64,000 nucleotides of DNA from an uncultured Blautia sp. (GTDB taxonomy: Bacteria; Bacillota; Clostridia; Lachnospirales; Lachnospiraceae). The notes under the pieces were generated by a model. That model worked only from the letters and a program-made list of their open reading frames with translations, was not told the origin of the DNA and ran no database searches. Shown piece after piece: positions 17,354 to 27,289 of the stretch. The stretch is from assembly GCA_934364795.1 (NCBI GenBank), contig CAKRMK010000004.1:62001-126000 (forward strand), given 5' to 3'. A program made the position numbers and the translations under genes. Each line of letters opens with the position of its first letter. Positions within the stretch are counted from its first letter, which is position 1.

Positions 17354-19862
17354 TCATCTGTCTGTAAAAAGTACTTTTCCCAATGTGCCAAGCAGCTCAG
17401 ATGCAATGACCGGCTTCGCCAGATGTCCATTCATTCCTGCTGCTCTGGATGCTGCCATATCCTCATCAAATGCGTTTGCTGAAACAGCCAGTACCGGAAT
17501 ATTGGCAAGTACAGGATCCTCCAGGGCTCTTATTGCCCGTGTTGCAGCGTATCCGTCCATAACAGGCATCTGTATATCCATAAGAATTGCAGCATAATAA
17601 CCTTTTGTGGAATTTTTCACTTTTTCCACAGCAATTGCACCATTTTCGGCAATATCAACTTTAAATCCTGTTTCTTCCAGAATGGCCACTGCAATTTCCC
17701 GGTTCAGGATATTATCTTCTGCAAGAAGAATTCTTTTTCCTGCAAAAAGTTCTGCCGGATATTCTACATTTTCTGTCTTTGGAAGTTCCCCCGGAGCTTT
17801 TGCAAGATGCAGACAAAGCTGCACTGTGATTTCAGTTCCCTTATTCTCCTCTGACTGAATTTTAATGGTACCACCCATTATGTCCACGAAACCCTTGATA
17901 ATGGTCATGCCAAGACCTGTTCCCTGAATTCCACTGACAGTGGAGGTAGACTGGCGTTCAAATGGAAGAAACACTTTTTTCTGAAATTCAGCACTCATTC
18001 CACAGCCATTATCCTTTACATGGATCTCATAATTCCCATATTCTGCCCGTTCACAGGGTTTCTGAATAATCTTAAGGGAAATTTCTCCTCCGCTTTTCGT
18101 ATACTTCACCGAATTGCTTAAAAGATTCACCAGAATCTCTTTCATACGAAGCTTGTCACAGTAAACATACAGATCCTGAACCTTTGAAAAATCAATAATA
18201 AATTTCTGCTGTTTTTCCAGAGCCTGATCTCTTATAATTATATCGGTTTCTTTTACAATCTCTTCAATATTCCATACAGCCTCGTCCAGCTTGGTCTGTC
18301 CGCTTTCGATTCTGCTGATTTCCAGGACTTCATTTACAATGCCAAGAAGATGGTTGCCTGACACCTGTATTTTACCAAGATAGTCCCTTACTTTTTCTGT
18401 GTCATCCCCTGCCTGGATAGCCAGATTGGTAAAACCAACAACAGCATTCATAGGGGTCCTGATATCATGAGACATATTCTGAAGAAAAACCTTTTTCGCT
18501 ACAGAGGCCTGCCTTGCCGCAAAAAGGGCTTCCTGAAGAAGCTCTTTTTGCTTCTGGTCTCTTCTGGCTGCTGCCTCCTGCATCCTTTCCCTACGTACAA
18601 AATACAAGATAATCAGGATCAGTATCACAGCCATCATTCCTGCAAACAGCCATACATGATCCTGAACCACATCAGTCAGTGTATATGTTGCCAGAGAATC
18701 CAGATAACGATAGGTATGATTCAGTCCATAGCTTTCTCCCAGAATACTGATTCCATGATTAACAATCTGAAGCAATGCAGTATTGCCATTTGCAATTGCA
18801 AAGCAGACCTTTTCATCATCCGTCAGTGTAATAATATTCAGCTTTTTCTCATTTCCAAGAAGATGGCTTACACGTAAGGCACTAAGCAAAGTGCTGTCTG
18901 CATCCCCATTTTTCAAGGCTTTTATGCAATCCTCAATGGTATCACACACAACCAGCTGTGCATCTGGATAATTGGTGATGGTATACCAGTATTGCCGCAG
19001 ATTATTTTTGTTTACAGCTATTTTCTGCGTAATGTCATCGCTGTAAGGCTCACGGTAAGCCAGCGCAATAGGAAATGCCACAATTGAATTCATCGATCAC
19101 CATAGCATCCTGTTCATTTACTATGGAAATGGCCATATTCAGCTCATTCAGAAGATCCACACGGTTCCTGGCAGTACAAAGATAATAAGGCTGCTTTCCA
19201 ATCTTCTCTACAGGGGTTATGCCTGAATAAGAAGAAACAGCATTATCCGCACTTACAAATCCGTCAATTTTTTTCTCATTGAAAGCACTTGCACATTCTG
19301 AAAAGTCATCAAAAGTTACGATTTCAAGATCGGCTCCGTAATCCTCCTTCCAGCTGGTAAGTGCCAAAGCCATCCTCTGGTCATTTTTTACGATTCCAAT
19401 TTTCTTCCCCTTATAAGAGCTTATCTCCCCACACTGCATGGAGGAGTCAGCCTCGTCCTTATAAATATAAAATGTCTCATTTAACATTTCTGCAGAAGGA
19501 TAATTAATAAGCTGGGTACGCTCCTCTGAATAGGCTATTCCTGCCATAAGATCAATTTTCCCATCTATCAGATCCTGGAACAGATCGGACCATTCGCCAT
19601 ATACGTATTCATATTTCCAGCCTGTATAAGATGCCAGCTTCTGAAGATATTCATAGCTGTATCCGCTCTTGGGGGCTCCATCATCCGTGCCATCCTGGAA
19701 ATTATGGGAAAAATAATATCCCACACGTACTGTTTTCTGATCTTTCGCATGCAGATTTACAGGAAAAAAGAGCATGATTCCCAGATACAAAAATATTCCC
19801 AGAAAAAAGATATGATATGGCTGTTTTTTTATTCGGTCTTTCGTTTCCTGTCCCCTGTCCAT
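17354..19862 (-). pseudogene. BvgS-like hybrid histidine kinase with periplasmic-binding-type sensor, split by a frameshift
   Basis: A signal anchor (residues about 18-37), then an extracellular SBP_bac_3 solute-binding domain (VRVGYYFSHNFQ, GWKYEYVYGEWSDLFQDLIDGKIDLMAGI). The frame breaks near 19080, where IDEFNCGIS runs to a stop and the overlapping frame continues NSIVAFPIALAYREPY, a second binding-domain part. Then come a membrane helix, HisKA ([14 protein letters not shown]), HATPase_c and a receiver ([13 protein letters not shown]). Removing one base near 19080 gives about 835 residues. Such kinases sense amino acids or similar solutes outside the cell. GGAGGTG precedes the ATG and a clear promoter lies upstream. 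It may be split in this strain or a sequencing error. Confidence 0.8.
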
Positions 19863-19940
19863 TTGCCCACCTCCCGTACGTGTCCGACAGCGTATATTTT
19901 TCGAATACTCTGACAGATATTTTTAAACAAATTTGCATTT

Positions 19941-19970
19941 ATTATATACCTATCTGTAATATGCTGTCAA
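19941..19970 (-). promoter_or_regulatory. Sigma-A promoter of the BvgS-like kinase
   Basis: Perfect TTGACA (19965-19970) and TATAAT (19941-19946) on the minus strand with an 18-bp spacer, about 80 bp upstream of the kinase start. Confidence 0.75.
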
Positions 19971-20021
19971 TTTGCACATTTTACAAGAACATTTCAATAT
20001 TTCTTTGAAACTTTTTGACAA

Positions 20022-21362
20022 TTACGAAATGCTTTTCATCTGTTTCCATTTCCCGGTTCTATATTCCAGATAGGAAATCACAAAATTGGCAGTCCAGCCA
20101 ATGGGTACTGCATACCACACAAATGCAATTCCAAAGCGTGGAGCCAGCGTCATTGCCATAATCACACGGATACTTAAATTTACCAGATTGGCAACTGTAA
20201 ATATTTTCATGTCTCCCGCACCACGAAGGACACCATCTACTGCCATTTTAAATCCAATCATTCCAAAAAAGAATCCCATAAATACAAGATACTCTTTGCC
20301 GGTTGCAAGTGCTGTATCACTGCCCCCTGCTCCTAAAAATATGTGGATCAGCTCCGCCGGGAAAAGCTCCAGAACAATACAGATAAGAACTGCAAAGAAA
20401 ACCACCATTTTATTTGCCTGTACATATCCTTTTGACACACGTTTTAGCTGTCTGGCGCCAATATTCTGTGCTGTATATGAAGAAATGGCATTTCCGATTG
20501 CAGCCATAGGAACAATACAAATAGATTCAATACGCATTCCAGCTGAAAATCCTGCCAGCGCCTCCGCACCAAAGCTGTTCACAACAGACTGTACCAGCAT
20601 CATTCCAATCGATACTGTAGATTGCTGCAAAATAGAAGGAAGTGCAATCCTGGTCATAGGAAGCAGTTCTTCAGGTGCAAAAATACCATCTGCATTTCCT
20701 TCCAGTTTTCCAAGTACTTTCAGAAGCACAGTAAAAGAGCCAACTACAGATACTCCCTGCGCAATCAAAGTTGCCCAGGCAACACCAGCTACATCCAGGT
20801 GAAAATCTGCTACAAATATCCAGTCCAGTATAATATTAAATACAGACGAAAAAATCAGGAAATATAAGGGAATCCGGGATTTTCCAAGGGCATTGAACAT
20901 AGAGGACAATACATTATACATAAATAAAAATGGCAGTCCCAGAAAATATATTTTCAGATATGTAACCGCCATATCCAGAACCTCGGCAGGTGTATTCAAA
21001 GCTCTCATAATATTTTTACTGAACACAAGGCCAAAGCCACCAAGAAGTGTACTGATAACAAGAAAAGAAAGTAACGCTGTATAAATTGCTTTTTTTAATT
21101 TTCCGTAATTCCCCTGTCCAAAATACTGACTGACGATAACAGAGGCGCCTATTCCCCCACCAATGGCAATACAGATAAAAATATTGGTCAGAGAATAGGC
21201 AGCCCCAACAGCAGCCAGTGCATTTTCTCCTACAAGCCGTCCCACGATTGCAGAATCGGCCATGGTGTAGGCCTGCTGAAACAGGTTTCCAATGATCATG
21301 GGAAGCGAAAAGAAAATAAGCGCTTTAAGAGGTTTCTGGGTAATAAGATAATCGTTTTGCAT
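20022..21362 (-). CDS. MATE family efflux transporter
   Basis: About 446 residues with twelve predicted membrane helices. The N-terminus (KALIFFSLPMIIGNLFQQAYTMADSAIVGRLVG) and the repeated TAQNIGARQLKRVSKGY after the second lobe are characteristic of the MATE branch common in gut Clostridia. ATG at 21362 lies 9 nt after AGGAGT; the ATG at 21368 is too close. It is one of four intact MATE genes in the window. The substrate is unknown and no regulator lies beside it. Confidence 0.9.
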   Translation of the reverse strand: MQNDYLITQKPLKALIFFSLPMIIGNLFQQAYTMADSAIVGRLVGENALAAVGAAYSLTNIFICIAIGGGIGASVIVSQYFGQGNYGKLKKAIYTALLSFLVISTLLGGFGLVFSKNIMRALNTPAEVLDMAVTYLKIYFLGLPFLFMYNVLSSMFNALGKSRIPLYFLIFSSVFNIILDWIFVADFHLDVAGVAWATLIAQGVSVVGSFTVLLKVLGKLEGNADGIFAPEELLPMTRIALPSILQQSTVSIGMMLVQSVVNSFGAEALAGFSAGMRIESICIVPMAAIGNAISSYTAQNIGARQLKRVSKGYVQANKMVVFFAVLICIVLELFPAELIHIFLGAGGSDTALATGKEYLVFMGFFFGMIGFKMAVDGVLRGAGDMKIFTVANLVNLSIRVIMAMTLAPRFGIAFVWYAVPIGWTANFVISYLEYRTGKWKQMKSIS

Positions 21363-21451
21363 AAACATAATACTCCTGTCTGAAAATTCAAGTTACTGTT
21401 ATTATATCAAATGCAAAACAGGTTTTCCAGATTAATGTGCAATCCTATAAA

Positions 21452-21850
21452 TCATACATAATACTGCGCCTGTGCCATCCACAGCTGGAAATATTTTCCT
21501 TTTTTGTCTGCAGCCAGTGTTTCATGGCTTCCCATTTGCACCACTGTTCCATTATGAAAAACTGCAATTTTATCACAGAATTTGCAGGAGGACAGCCGGT
21601 GGCTGATATATATGGCAGTTTTATCTCCAATGATGCTATTGAATTTTTCGTAAATTTCCGCTTCCGCAACAGGATCTAAAGACGCCGTTGGCTCATCCAG
21701 AATAATAAATGGTGCATTTTTGTAAAGGGCTCTTGCAATGGCAATTTTCTGTGCTTCGCCTCCTGAAACATTGATTCCGTTTTTATTAAAGTCTTTATAC
21801 AGATAGGTATCCAGACCTTCCGGCATTTTGGAACAGGATTCTGAATCTTT
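21452..21850 (-). pseudogene. ABC exporter ATPase fragment (C-terminal half only)
   Basis: KMPEGLDTYLYKDFNKNGINVSGGEAQKIAIARALYKNAPFIILDEPTASLD..ISHRLSSCKFCDKIAVFHNGTVVQMGSHE is the signature-Walker B-switch half of an ABC exporter ATPase, recognisable in pieces. The transmembrane domain and Walker A are absent. The 5' part of the open frame overlaps the 3' end of the MATE gene at 21849 and is not ABC sequence, so the junction near 21850 marks a deletion. Confidence 0.8.
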
Positions 21851-23207
21851 ACGAAAAAGATAAGAACAGCTTTCTCTTAAGATACACCATACAGCCCACA
21901 CACAAAATCAGCTGTAAAACAGATGACATTGGCGTTGCCAGTCCTATATGAAAAAGTGTTGCCCAGGACTGTCTGCTCATGAAATAAAACACTGGAATCC
22001 TGACACCAAATGCCCCTATAATTCCCTGAATCATAACAAATTTTGTCATGCCGATACCATTGTAGAAACCGGTATAGCAGAAGAAAATAGAAGTAAACAT
22101 ACAGTCAATAGCGTACGCCTTCAGATAATCTGCCGCAGCTGTAATAACGCTTGGATCGGATGAGAAAATTCCAGCCAGAACATCCCCATGGAAAAATGAT
22201 AAAAAGAACATCAGTACACCTATTACAAAAGAAACACCGGCACCACAATACAGTGCTTTTTTCGCTCTGTCCATACGTCCCGCACCATAGTTCTGTGCCA
22301 CAAATGCGGAAATAGACTGCATAAAAGCAGAAGAAATCAGCATAATAAAGGCGCATACCTTCTCCGCTACTCCCACTCCGGCAGATGCTGTGACACCAAT
22401 GGAATTGACAATTGCCAGAATAATCAGAAAAGAAATGCTGACAAGGAGATCCTGCAGGGCAATAGGCGCTCCAAGAGCTGTCATTTTCCCAAGCAGACTG
22501 CTGTTTATCCGGATATTCTCTTTATGCAGTTCAAAGGGCAGCTCTTTACGCCTGATCATTCCAAAAGAAATCACCACGCTTACTACCTGTGCAAATACAG
22601 TGGCAAATGCCGCACCTTCTGTTCCCATTTTAAAACCGGCGCAAAGAAGCAGGTCTCCGGCAATATTACATACGCATGCAATTGCCACTGTGACAAGAGG
22701 CGTCCTGGAATCCCCAAGGCCTCTGAAAATACAGCCAATCAGGTTATAGGCAATGATCACCAGCATACCGCTTCCACAGATCCGCACATAATTAACAGTT
22801 TTGTCAAACGCTTCTTCTGGGGCATTCATAATCTGGCTTACCTGTGGGGCAAAAATCACCAGAACGATGGTCATAATCACTGCAATTATGGCAAACAACA
22901 CGATTGCAGTTCCAACTGTCTCTCCCCCTTTTTTGCGCTGTCCACAGCCGATCTGCTGACCAAGAAGCACGGTAGTCCCCATTGCAAAGCTGCTGACCAG
23001 GTTGGTAATTGTCATCATGATCTGGGAGCCTGTAGATACCGCAGAAACATCTGCAGAGGATGCAAATTTCCCTACGATCAGAAGATCAACCGCACCGTAC
23101 ATTGCCTGTAAAAACAGGGCAAACAATACCGGCAGGGCAAATAAGACCAGCGGCTGTAAAATTTTTCCCTCTGTAAATGATGTTGTTCTTTTGTTTCTTT
23201 CACACAT
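21849..23207 (-). CDS. MATE family efflux transporter
   Basis: A 452-residue MATE protein (FALPVLFALFLQAMYGAVDLLIVGKFA near the start; AVNSIGV and FVAQNYGAGRMDRAKKAL in the second lobe), beginning 9 nt after AGGAGT. It is more like the exporter at 336-1697 than that at 20022-21362 (both share the S-T-G-S-Q helix-2 segment). Its C-terminal codons run into the truncated ABC ATPase, so its last residues may be altered by the same deletion. Confidence 0.88.
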   Translation of the reverse strand: MCERNKRTTSFTEGKILQPLVLFALPVLFALFLQAMYGAVDLLIVGKFASSADVSAVSTGSQIMMTITNLVSSFAMGTTVLLGQQIGCGQRKKGGETVGTAIVLFAIIAVIMTIVLVIFAPQVSQIMNAPEEAFDKTVNYVRICGSGMLVIIAYNLIGCIFRGLGDSRTPLVTVAIACVCNIAGDLLLCAGFKMGTEGAAFATVFAQVVSVVISFGMIRRKELPFELHKENIRINSSLLGKMTALGAPIALQDLLVSISFLIILAIVNSIGVTASAGVGVAEKVCAFIMLISSAFMQSISAFVAQNYGAGRMDRAKKALYCGAGVSFVIGVLMFFLSFFHGDVLAGIFSSDPSVITAAADYLKAYAIDCMFTSIFFCYTGFYNGIGMTKFVMIQGIIGAFGVRIPVFYFMSRQSWATLFHIGLATPMSSVLQLILCVGCMVYLKRKLFLSFS

Positions 23208-23251
23208 TTTTTCATACTCCTGAAGTTAAAAAGTTATATGCTAACAAGAAA

Positions 23252-23295
23252 GAATCCTGCTTTGCAGGATTCTCCGCCTGCGGCGGGTCGCCTCG
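23252..23295. repeat. Hairpin repeat, family B, copy 1
   Basis: GAATCCTGC-TTT-GCAGGATTC is a perfect 9-bp hairpin (23252-23272) followed by a GC-rich CGCCTGCGGCGG. Related units occur at 45302-45347 and 60797-60815, always intergenic. Here it directly abuts the fold-back element. The gap 23208-23606 holds only these two repeats and a hairpin-free AT tail. Confidence 0.65.
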
Positions 23296-23300
23296 AGCGC

Positions 23301-23466
23301 CTAGAGCGTGTTTGAAAAAGGCTTTCTGCAAGATGTGCGTCACAATTTGTGGGAAATTTTACCCAGATGAGGGCGTCGTAGCGGGCTACGTAGGCAGAAT
23401 TTGGGTGAAATATACCGCAAAGTGGGGCGTGCAGATTGCGGGAATGATTTTTCAAACACGCTCTAG
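23301..23466. repeat. 166-bp fold-back element with 19-bp terminal inverted repeats (family A, full copy)
   Basis: Both ends carry CTAGAGCGTGTTTGAAAAA in opposite orientation (23301-23319 and 23448-23466). The inner arms also pair imperfectly along most of their length, meeting at CGTAG-CGGG-CTACG, so the whole unit is one long hairpin. It encodes nothing credible. Ends begin with TA-like bases, but no clear target duplication is visible. Partial copies lie elsewhere in the window. Confidence 0.8.
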
Positions 23467-23606
23467 TACATAAAAAAAGCTGAATAAGAAACAGGCATCT
23501 CAGCCCGCATCTTATCCAGCCATTGTTTCTGTCGAACAATAAACCCTCCGATGAACCTTTCCCGAGTATACTATATTCTGATTTTTGTGTCAACGCCTGA
23601 ACTTTT

Positions 23607-25655
23607 TTACTTTATCAAAATCCCCTGCAGGGTCTCCAGCATTTTGGGAATGTCTATTGGCTTTGCCACATAACCATTCATTCCCGCCTCCTGTGTCCTT
23701 TGCTTATCCTCATCAAAAGCATTGGCAGTCATGGCAATAATGGGAATATTGGAAATATTAGGATTCTCAATTCCACGGATTTCTCTGGTAGCTTCATATC
23801 CATCCATCACAGGCATCTGAATATCCATCAGAACCAGATCATAGTCGCCTGGCAGTGCTTTCTTCATTCTTTCTACTGCAACAAGTCCGTTTTCGGCAGT
23901 ATCCATAGTAAACCCTGCATCCTGGAGAATTTCCACTGCAATCTCCCTGTTCAGCTCATTGTCCTCCACCAGAAGAATTCTTCTGCCTGCAAAAGGACCA
24001 TCAAAAGCGGATGCCTTTTTATGTTTCTCTGTTGCCCGAAATGGCTTTGTTAAAATATCCCTAAGCTCTGACATAAAAAGAGGCTTGGAACAAAACGCCA
24101 CAACTCCTGCATCTCTTGCTTCCTGCTCCACTTCAGACCAGTCGTATGCCGTAAGGATAATAATAGGTGTTGAATCCCCTACGATCTTACGGATCCTGCG
24201 GACAGTCTCAATACCATTCATATCTGGCATAAGCCAGTCAATAATATACACGTTAAATTCATCGTGGCGGTCCACTGCAAGCTGTGTACGAAGTACCGCT
24301 TCCTTGCCTGTAGTGGTCCATTCGGAACGCATTCCAATGCTGTCCAGCATTTTGGTTACACTTGCACAGGTAGTAAAATCATCATCTGCAACCAGTGCGC
24401 GAAGACCCTTCAGCTCCGGAATTACCTCATAGCTTACTGCCTCACCGTTAATCTTGAACTGAAGATATACCGTGAATTCAGAACCCACTCCCGGCTCACT
24501 TTCTACTGTGATATCGCCGCCCATAAGTGCCACAATATTCCGTGCAATAGACATTCCAAGACCAGTTCCCTGAATGCCGCTTATGGTTGTAGTCTGCTCT
24601 CTTGTGAAATCCTCAAAAATATGCCCCATAAACTCCTTGCTGATTCCAATTCCATTATCACGGATATGAAATTCAAATCTTGCAAAGCCTTCCGGAGCCC
24701 CCGGCATTTCAAAAACACCGAAGCGGATCTGTCCTCCTGGCTTGGTAAATTTCACTGCATTACTTAAAATATTTAAAAGCACCTGATTCAGACGAAGCTT
24801 ATCCGTAATAATACTTTCATGTACAATGTCATGGGTTTCAATGTTAAGATCCAGCTGTTTGGCAGAGACACTTGTCTGTATGATTTTTCTAAGATCCTCC
24901 AGCACATCCGGAAGATGTACCGGTGATTCGTCGATTTTTACCGTACCGCTTTCAATATGGCTCATATCCAGCACATCATTGATCAGGGAAAGCAGATGGT
25001 TACTGGATACCGTAATCTTTGACAGATAACGCTGAACTTCTTCCTGATTATCAATATGAGAAGCTGCCAGTGCTGTACAGCCTACAATTGCGTTCAATGG
25101 TGTACGGATATCATGGGACATGCTGTTAAGGAATGTGGTTTTCGCTCTGTTGGAATGCTCGGCAGCAACCAGGGCATCTGAAAGGATTTTCTGCCGCTGC
25201 TTCTCTTTTTCCATAATCTCATCAATATTCTGAAAAGCTGCCACAATGCGCCCGCTGCTCTCCAGACGGATATACTTAAACTGGTAATAGTGGATTTCTC
25301 CATCTGCAAAAACACGGTAAGATGTTGTAAATTCTTCAGCCTCTGAAAGCTTTTTCACAACAGTCTCAAGCTTCATTGCCTCCTGCATCATGGCACGATC
25401 CTGAGAATACACACGTTCTTCGATATAATTTTCACAAAGTGCATCATAAGAAAAGGCTTTGTCTGGGTCTGCTTTTAATTCGCTGGTTACGTAACCATCC
25501 ATTTTCAGGATTTTTGCCTGATTATTCTGTGCGTCAACCAGAAAAATATTCAGATAATTCCTGCTTAATCCGCAGAAAATCTCAAGCTGCTCCTGCAATG
25601 GAGCCTCATACACCAATTGTTCTCTCTGGGTTTGCTGCATTGTTTTTTCACACAT
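23607..25655 (-). CDS. Hybrid sensor histidine kinase with two receiver domains, linked to microcompartment genes
   Basis: About 682 residues without membrane helices. An N-terminal PAS-like region (about 25-170) precedes HisKA ([15 protein letters not shown]), HATPase_c (DNGIGIS, GTGLGMS) and two receivers: a divergent one ([13 protein letters not shown]) and a canonical one ([13 protein letters not shown]). The start codon ATG at 25655 overlaps the eutP stop by 8 bp (ATGTGTGA), so I prefer it to the longer frame at 25709. It ends an operon with two EutS-like shell genes and eutP, suggesting it senses the microcompartment substrate. No phosphotransfer or DNA-binding output is encoded nearby. 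Confidence 0.9.
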   Translation of the reverse strand: MCEKTMQQTQREQLVYEAPLQEQLEIFCGLSRNYLNIFLVDAQNNQAKILKMDGYVTSELKADPDKAFSYDALCENYIEERVYSQDRAMMQEAMKLETVVKKLSEAEEFTTSYRVFADGEIHYYQFKYIRLESSGRIVAAFQNIDEIMEKEKQRQKILSDALVAAEHSNRAKTTFLNSMSHDIRTPLNAIVGCTALAASHIDNQEEVQRYLSKITVSSNHLLSLINDVLDMSHIESGTVKIDESPVHLPDVLEDLRKIIQTSVSAKQLDLNIETHDIVHESIITDKLRLNQVLLNILSNAVKFTKPGGQIRFGVFEMPGAPEGFARFEFHIRDNGIGISKEFMGHIFEDFTREQTTTISGIQGTGLGMSIARNIVALMGGDITVESEPGVGSEFTVYLQFKINGEAVSYEVIPELKGLRALVADDDFTTCASVTKMLDSIGMRSEWTTTGKEAVLRTQLAVDRHDEFNVYIIDWLMPDMNGIETVRRIRKIVGDSTPIIILTAYDWSEVEQEARDAGVVAFCSKPLFMSELRDILTKPFRATEKHKKASAFDGPFAGRRILLVEDNELNREIAVEILQDAGFTMDTAENGLVAVERMKKALPGDYDLVLMDIQMPVMDGYEATREIRGIENPNISNIPIIAMTANAFDEDKQRTQEAGMNGYVAKPIDIPKMLETLQGILIK

Positions 25656-26187
25656 CAGATGATATCTCCTTCGGATATGTAACGCCTTCTGGAAGAGGAT
25701 CCCATTCATTCAGGCCAAGATTCTGTTTAAATTTCGCCTGCTCCAGGGTAAGCCTTGGAGGATCCTCCTGAAGATATTCCATCAGCTCATCAATTCCCTC
25801 TCTGGTTACATTATTAACCATAAAAATGCGTTCACAGCCGGCATTGATCAGCCATTGTTTTACCATAGGGATATTGGCATATGGCGAGTCAATTTTGGTA
25901 ATAATGCCAATAAGGGGGCGCAAAATAAAAGAGCGGCAGCTTGCGCCAAACAGATTAAAAGGTTCATCTGCCGCCTGTACAATAGCTACCACATCTGCCT
26001 CAAAAGAGAAACAGGCAAGTCCCACGCTGAACCGTTTGGACTCTGCATATTCTCCAGGTGAATCAATGGTATCGTCATTTGAATTGGTGTATTGTGTTTT
26101 TATGTAATGAAGCTCTTCACCTTTAAGCGCCTGCGTCAGAGACGTCTTACCAGCTTCGCTTCTCCCCATTAGAAAAATCTTCTTCAT
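25648..26187 (-). CDS. eutP: EutP/PduV family microcompartment-associated GTPase
   Basis: A 179-residue small GTPase-like protein: P-loop [10 protein letters not shown] at 8-17, G3-like DSPGEY near 42 and a TKID in place of NKxD near 96. EutP and PduV accompany ethanolamine and propanediol microcompartments; PduV has been linked to shell positioning, and EutP to acetate kinase activity, so the exact job is unsettled. It lies 45 bp after the longer EutS-like gene and overlaps the kinase. The atypical G4 motif may lower guanine specificity. Confidence 0.85.
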   Translation of the reverse strand: MKKIFLMGRSEAGKTSLTQALKGEELHYIKTQYTNSNDDTIDSPGEYAESKRFSVGLACFSFEADVVAIVQAADEPFNLFGASCRSFILRPLIGIITKIDSPYANIPMVKQWLINAGCERIFMVNNVTREGIDELMEYLQEDPPRLTLEQAKFKQNLGLNEWDPLPEGVTYPKEISSDV

Positions 26188-26231
26188 CCGTTATCTTCTC
26201 TTCCCCAGTATTCTTTTATACGTTCCTCTTT

Positions 26232-26660
26232 TCAGCTTTTATGAACCGGGCAGACTTTAAATCCAAGTTCACGGTCAAAAAAACGTACTACCTCTTCTAC
26301 AGCTGTCTGTACCTGTGACAGCCCTCCTGTAAGGATCAGGGAGCCACAGAAACGATCCATAAAGCCAATCTGCACATCTGCACTTTTCATTGCAACATCT
26401 GCTGCTACCACCACAGCCTCCCAGGGGGTAAAACGGATCAAACCGATTGACTCACCTGTATGATCCTCTCCTTCGTGAACTCCGATATGAAGTCCCAGAT
26501 TCTCATATATACAAGCCTGGGAAGGACTGATAACATGAGCAAGGCATACTTCTTTGCCCGGAACACGTACACGGGTCATACGAAGCTTCTTTCCCTTAAG
26601 GTGCTCATAGTCATCATGGAACAGCATTTCCAGCAATTCTTCCTTCGTTATTCGTTCCAT
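26232..26660 (-). CDS. BMC shell protein, EutS/PduU type (long form)
   Basis: A 142-residue permuted BMC-domain protein. VRVPGKEVCLAHVISPS and IGLIRFTPWEAVVVAADVAMKSADVQIGFMDRFCGSLILTGGLSQVQ match EutS/PduU, which form hexamers in the shell of ethanolamine or propanediol compartments. It has about 25 extra N-terminal residues (TKEELLEMLFHDDYEHLKGKK is the core of it) compared with EutS, which could be a plug or an interaction segment. It lies 12 bp after the shorter paralogue. Confidence 0.85.
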   Translation of the reverse strand: MERITKEELLEMLFHDDYEHLKGKKLRMTRVRVPGKEVCLAHVISPSQACIYENLGLHIGVHEGEDHTGESIGLIRFTPWEAVVVAADVAMKSADVQIGFMDRFCGSLILTGGLSQVQTAVEEVVRFFDRELGFKVCPVHKS

Positions 26661-26672
26661 ATCACTGACTTC

Positions 26673-27038
26673 CTATCGTTTCGTAATATTGCAGACTACA
26701 TATCCAAGGGAATCACGGAAATAATCCACAATCTCTGTCATAGCTGACATAACGTCTGAAATCTCTCCTGTGATGATCAGAGTTCCAGTAAAGCGGTCTG
26801 CAAAACCAAGATATACATTACCACTCTTTACTGCAATATCTGAAGCGATTACTGCTGACTCCGGCGGTGTCATATTCATGATCCCGATTGCGGATGAACG
26901 GTAATCAAGCTGTGGATTCAAGCCAAGTTTCTGATATATGATAGGTGCCGGACCTCCCATTACATGGGCAAAGGTAATCTCCTTACCAGCCACAGTCTCC
27001 TGCACAATTCTAATCTGTTCTCCATGATCATTTGCCAT
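26673..27038 (-). CDS. BMC shell protein, EutS/PduU type (short form)
   Basis: A 121-residue EutS/PduU-type shell hexamer subunit: VAGKEITFAHVMG, then IGIMNMTPPESAVIASDIAVKSGNVYLGFADRF and a C-terminal YVVCNITKR. The size equals standard EutS. It is the first gene of the satellite operon; a possible promoter (TTGCTA, 17 bp, TACAAT) lies about 60-100 bp upstream. No aldehyde dehydrogenase, signature enzyme or other shell genes are present, so the main compartment locus must be elsewhere. Confidence 0.88.
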   Translation of the reverse strand: MANDHGEQIRIVQETVAGKEITFAHVMGGPAPIIYQKLGLNPQLDYRSSAIGIMNMTPPESAVIASDIAVKSGNVYLGFADRFTGTLIITGEISDVMSAMTEIVDYFRDSLGYVVCNITKR

Positions 27039-27289
27039 TTATATAGTGCCTCTCTTTCGAAAAAATATCTTCACATTTTGTATTTTATTGTATCATTTGC
27101 TGCGCTAAATAGCAAGTATAACTAAATAATTTGACGATCCCCAAAGATATTCAGTAAAAATACAGAGAAAAATATCTCCTCAAAGTGGTGACATTCAGAC
27201 CCCAGTATGTTAAAATAACTCACGCTGTAAAAATGATCATTAACTTTTTTACTTTACATATTAAATCAAAAGAAAGGAAAGGGTTTAAA

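Noticed and set aside
20086-20802. 238-codon plus-strand frame opposite a MATE gene
   Set aside because: Shadow of the real gene on the other strand; no start signal or recognisable domain.
23234-23593. 119-codon minus-strand frame
   Set aside because: It lies entirely in the hairpin and fold-back repeats; the apparent protein is a translation of inverted repeat DNA.
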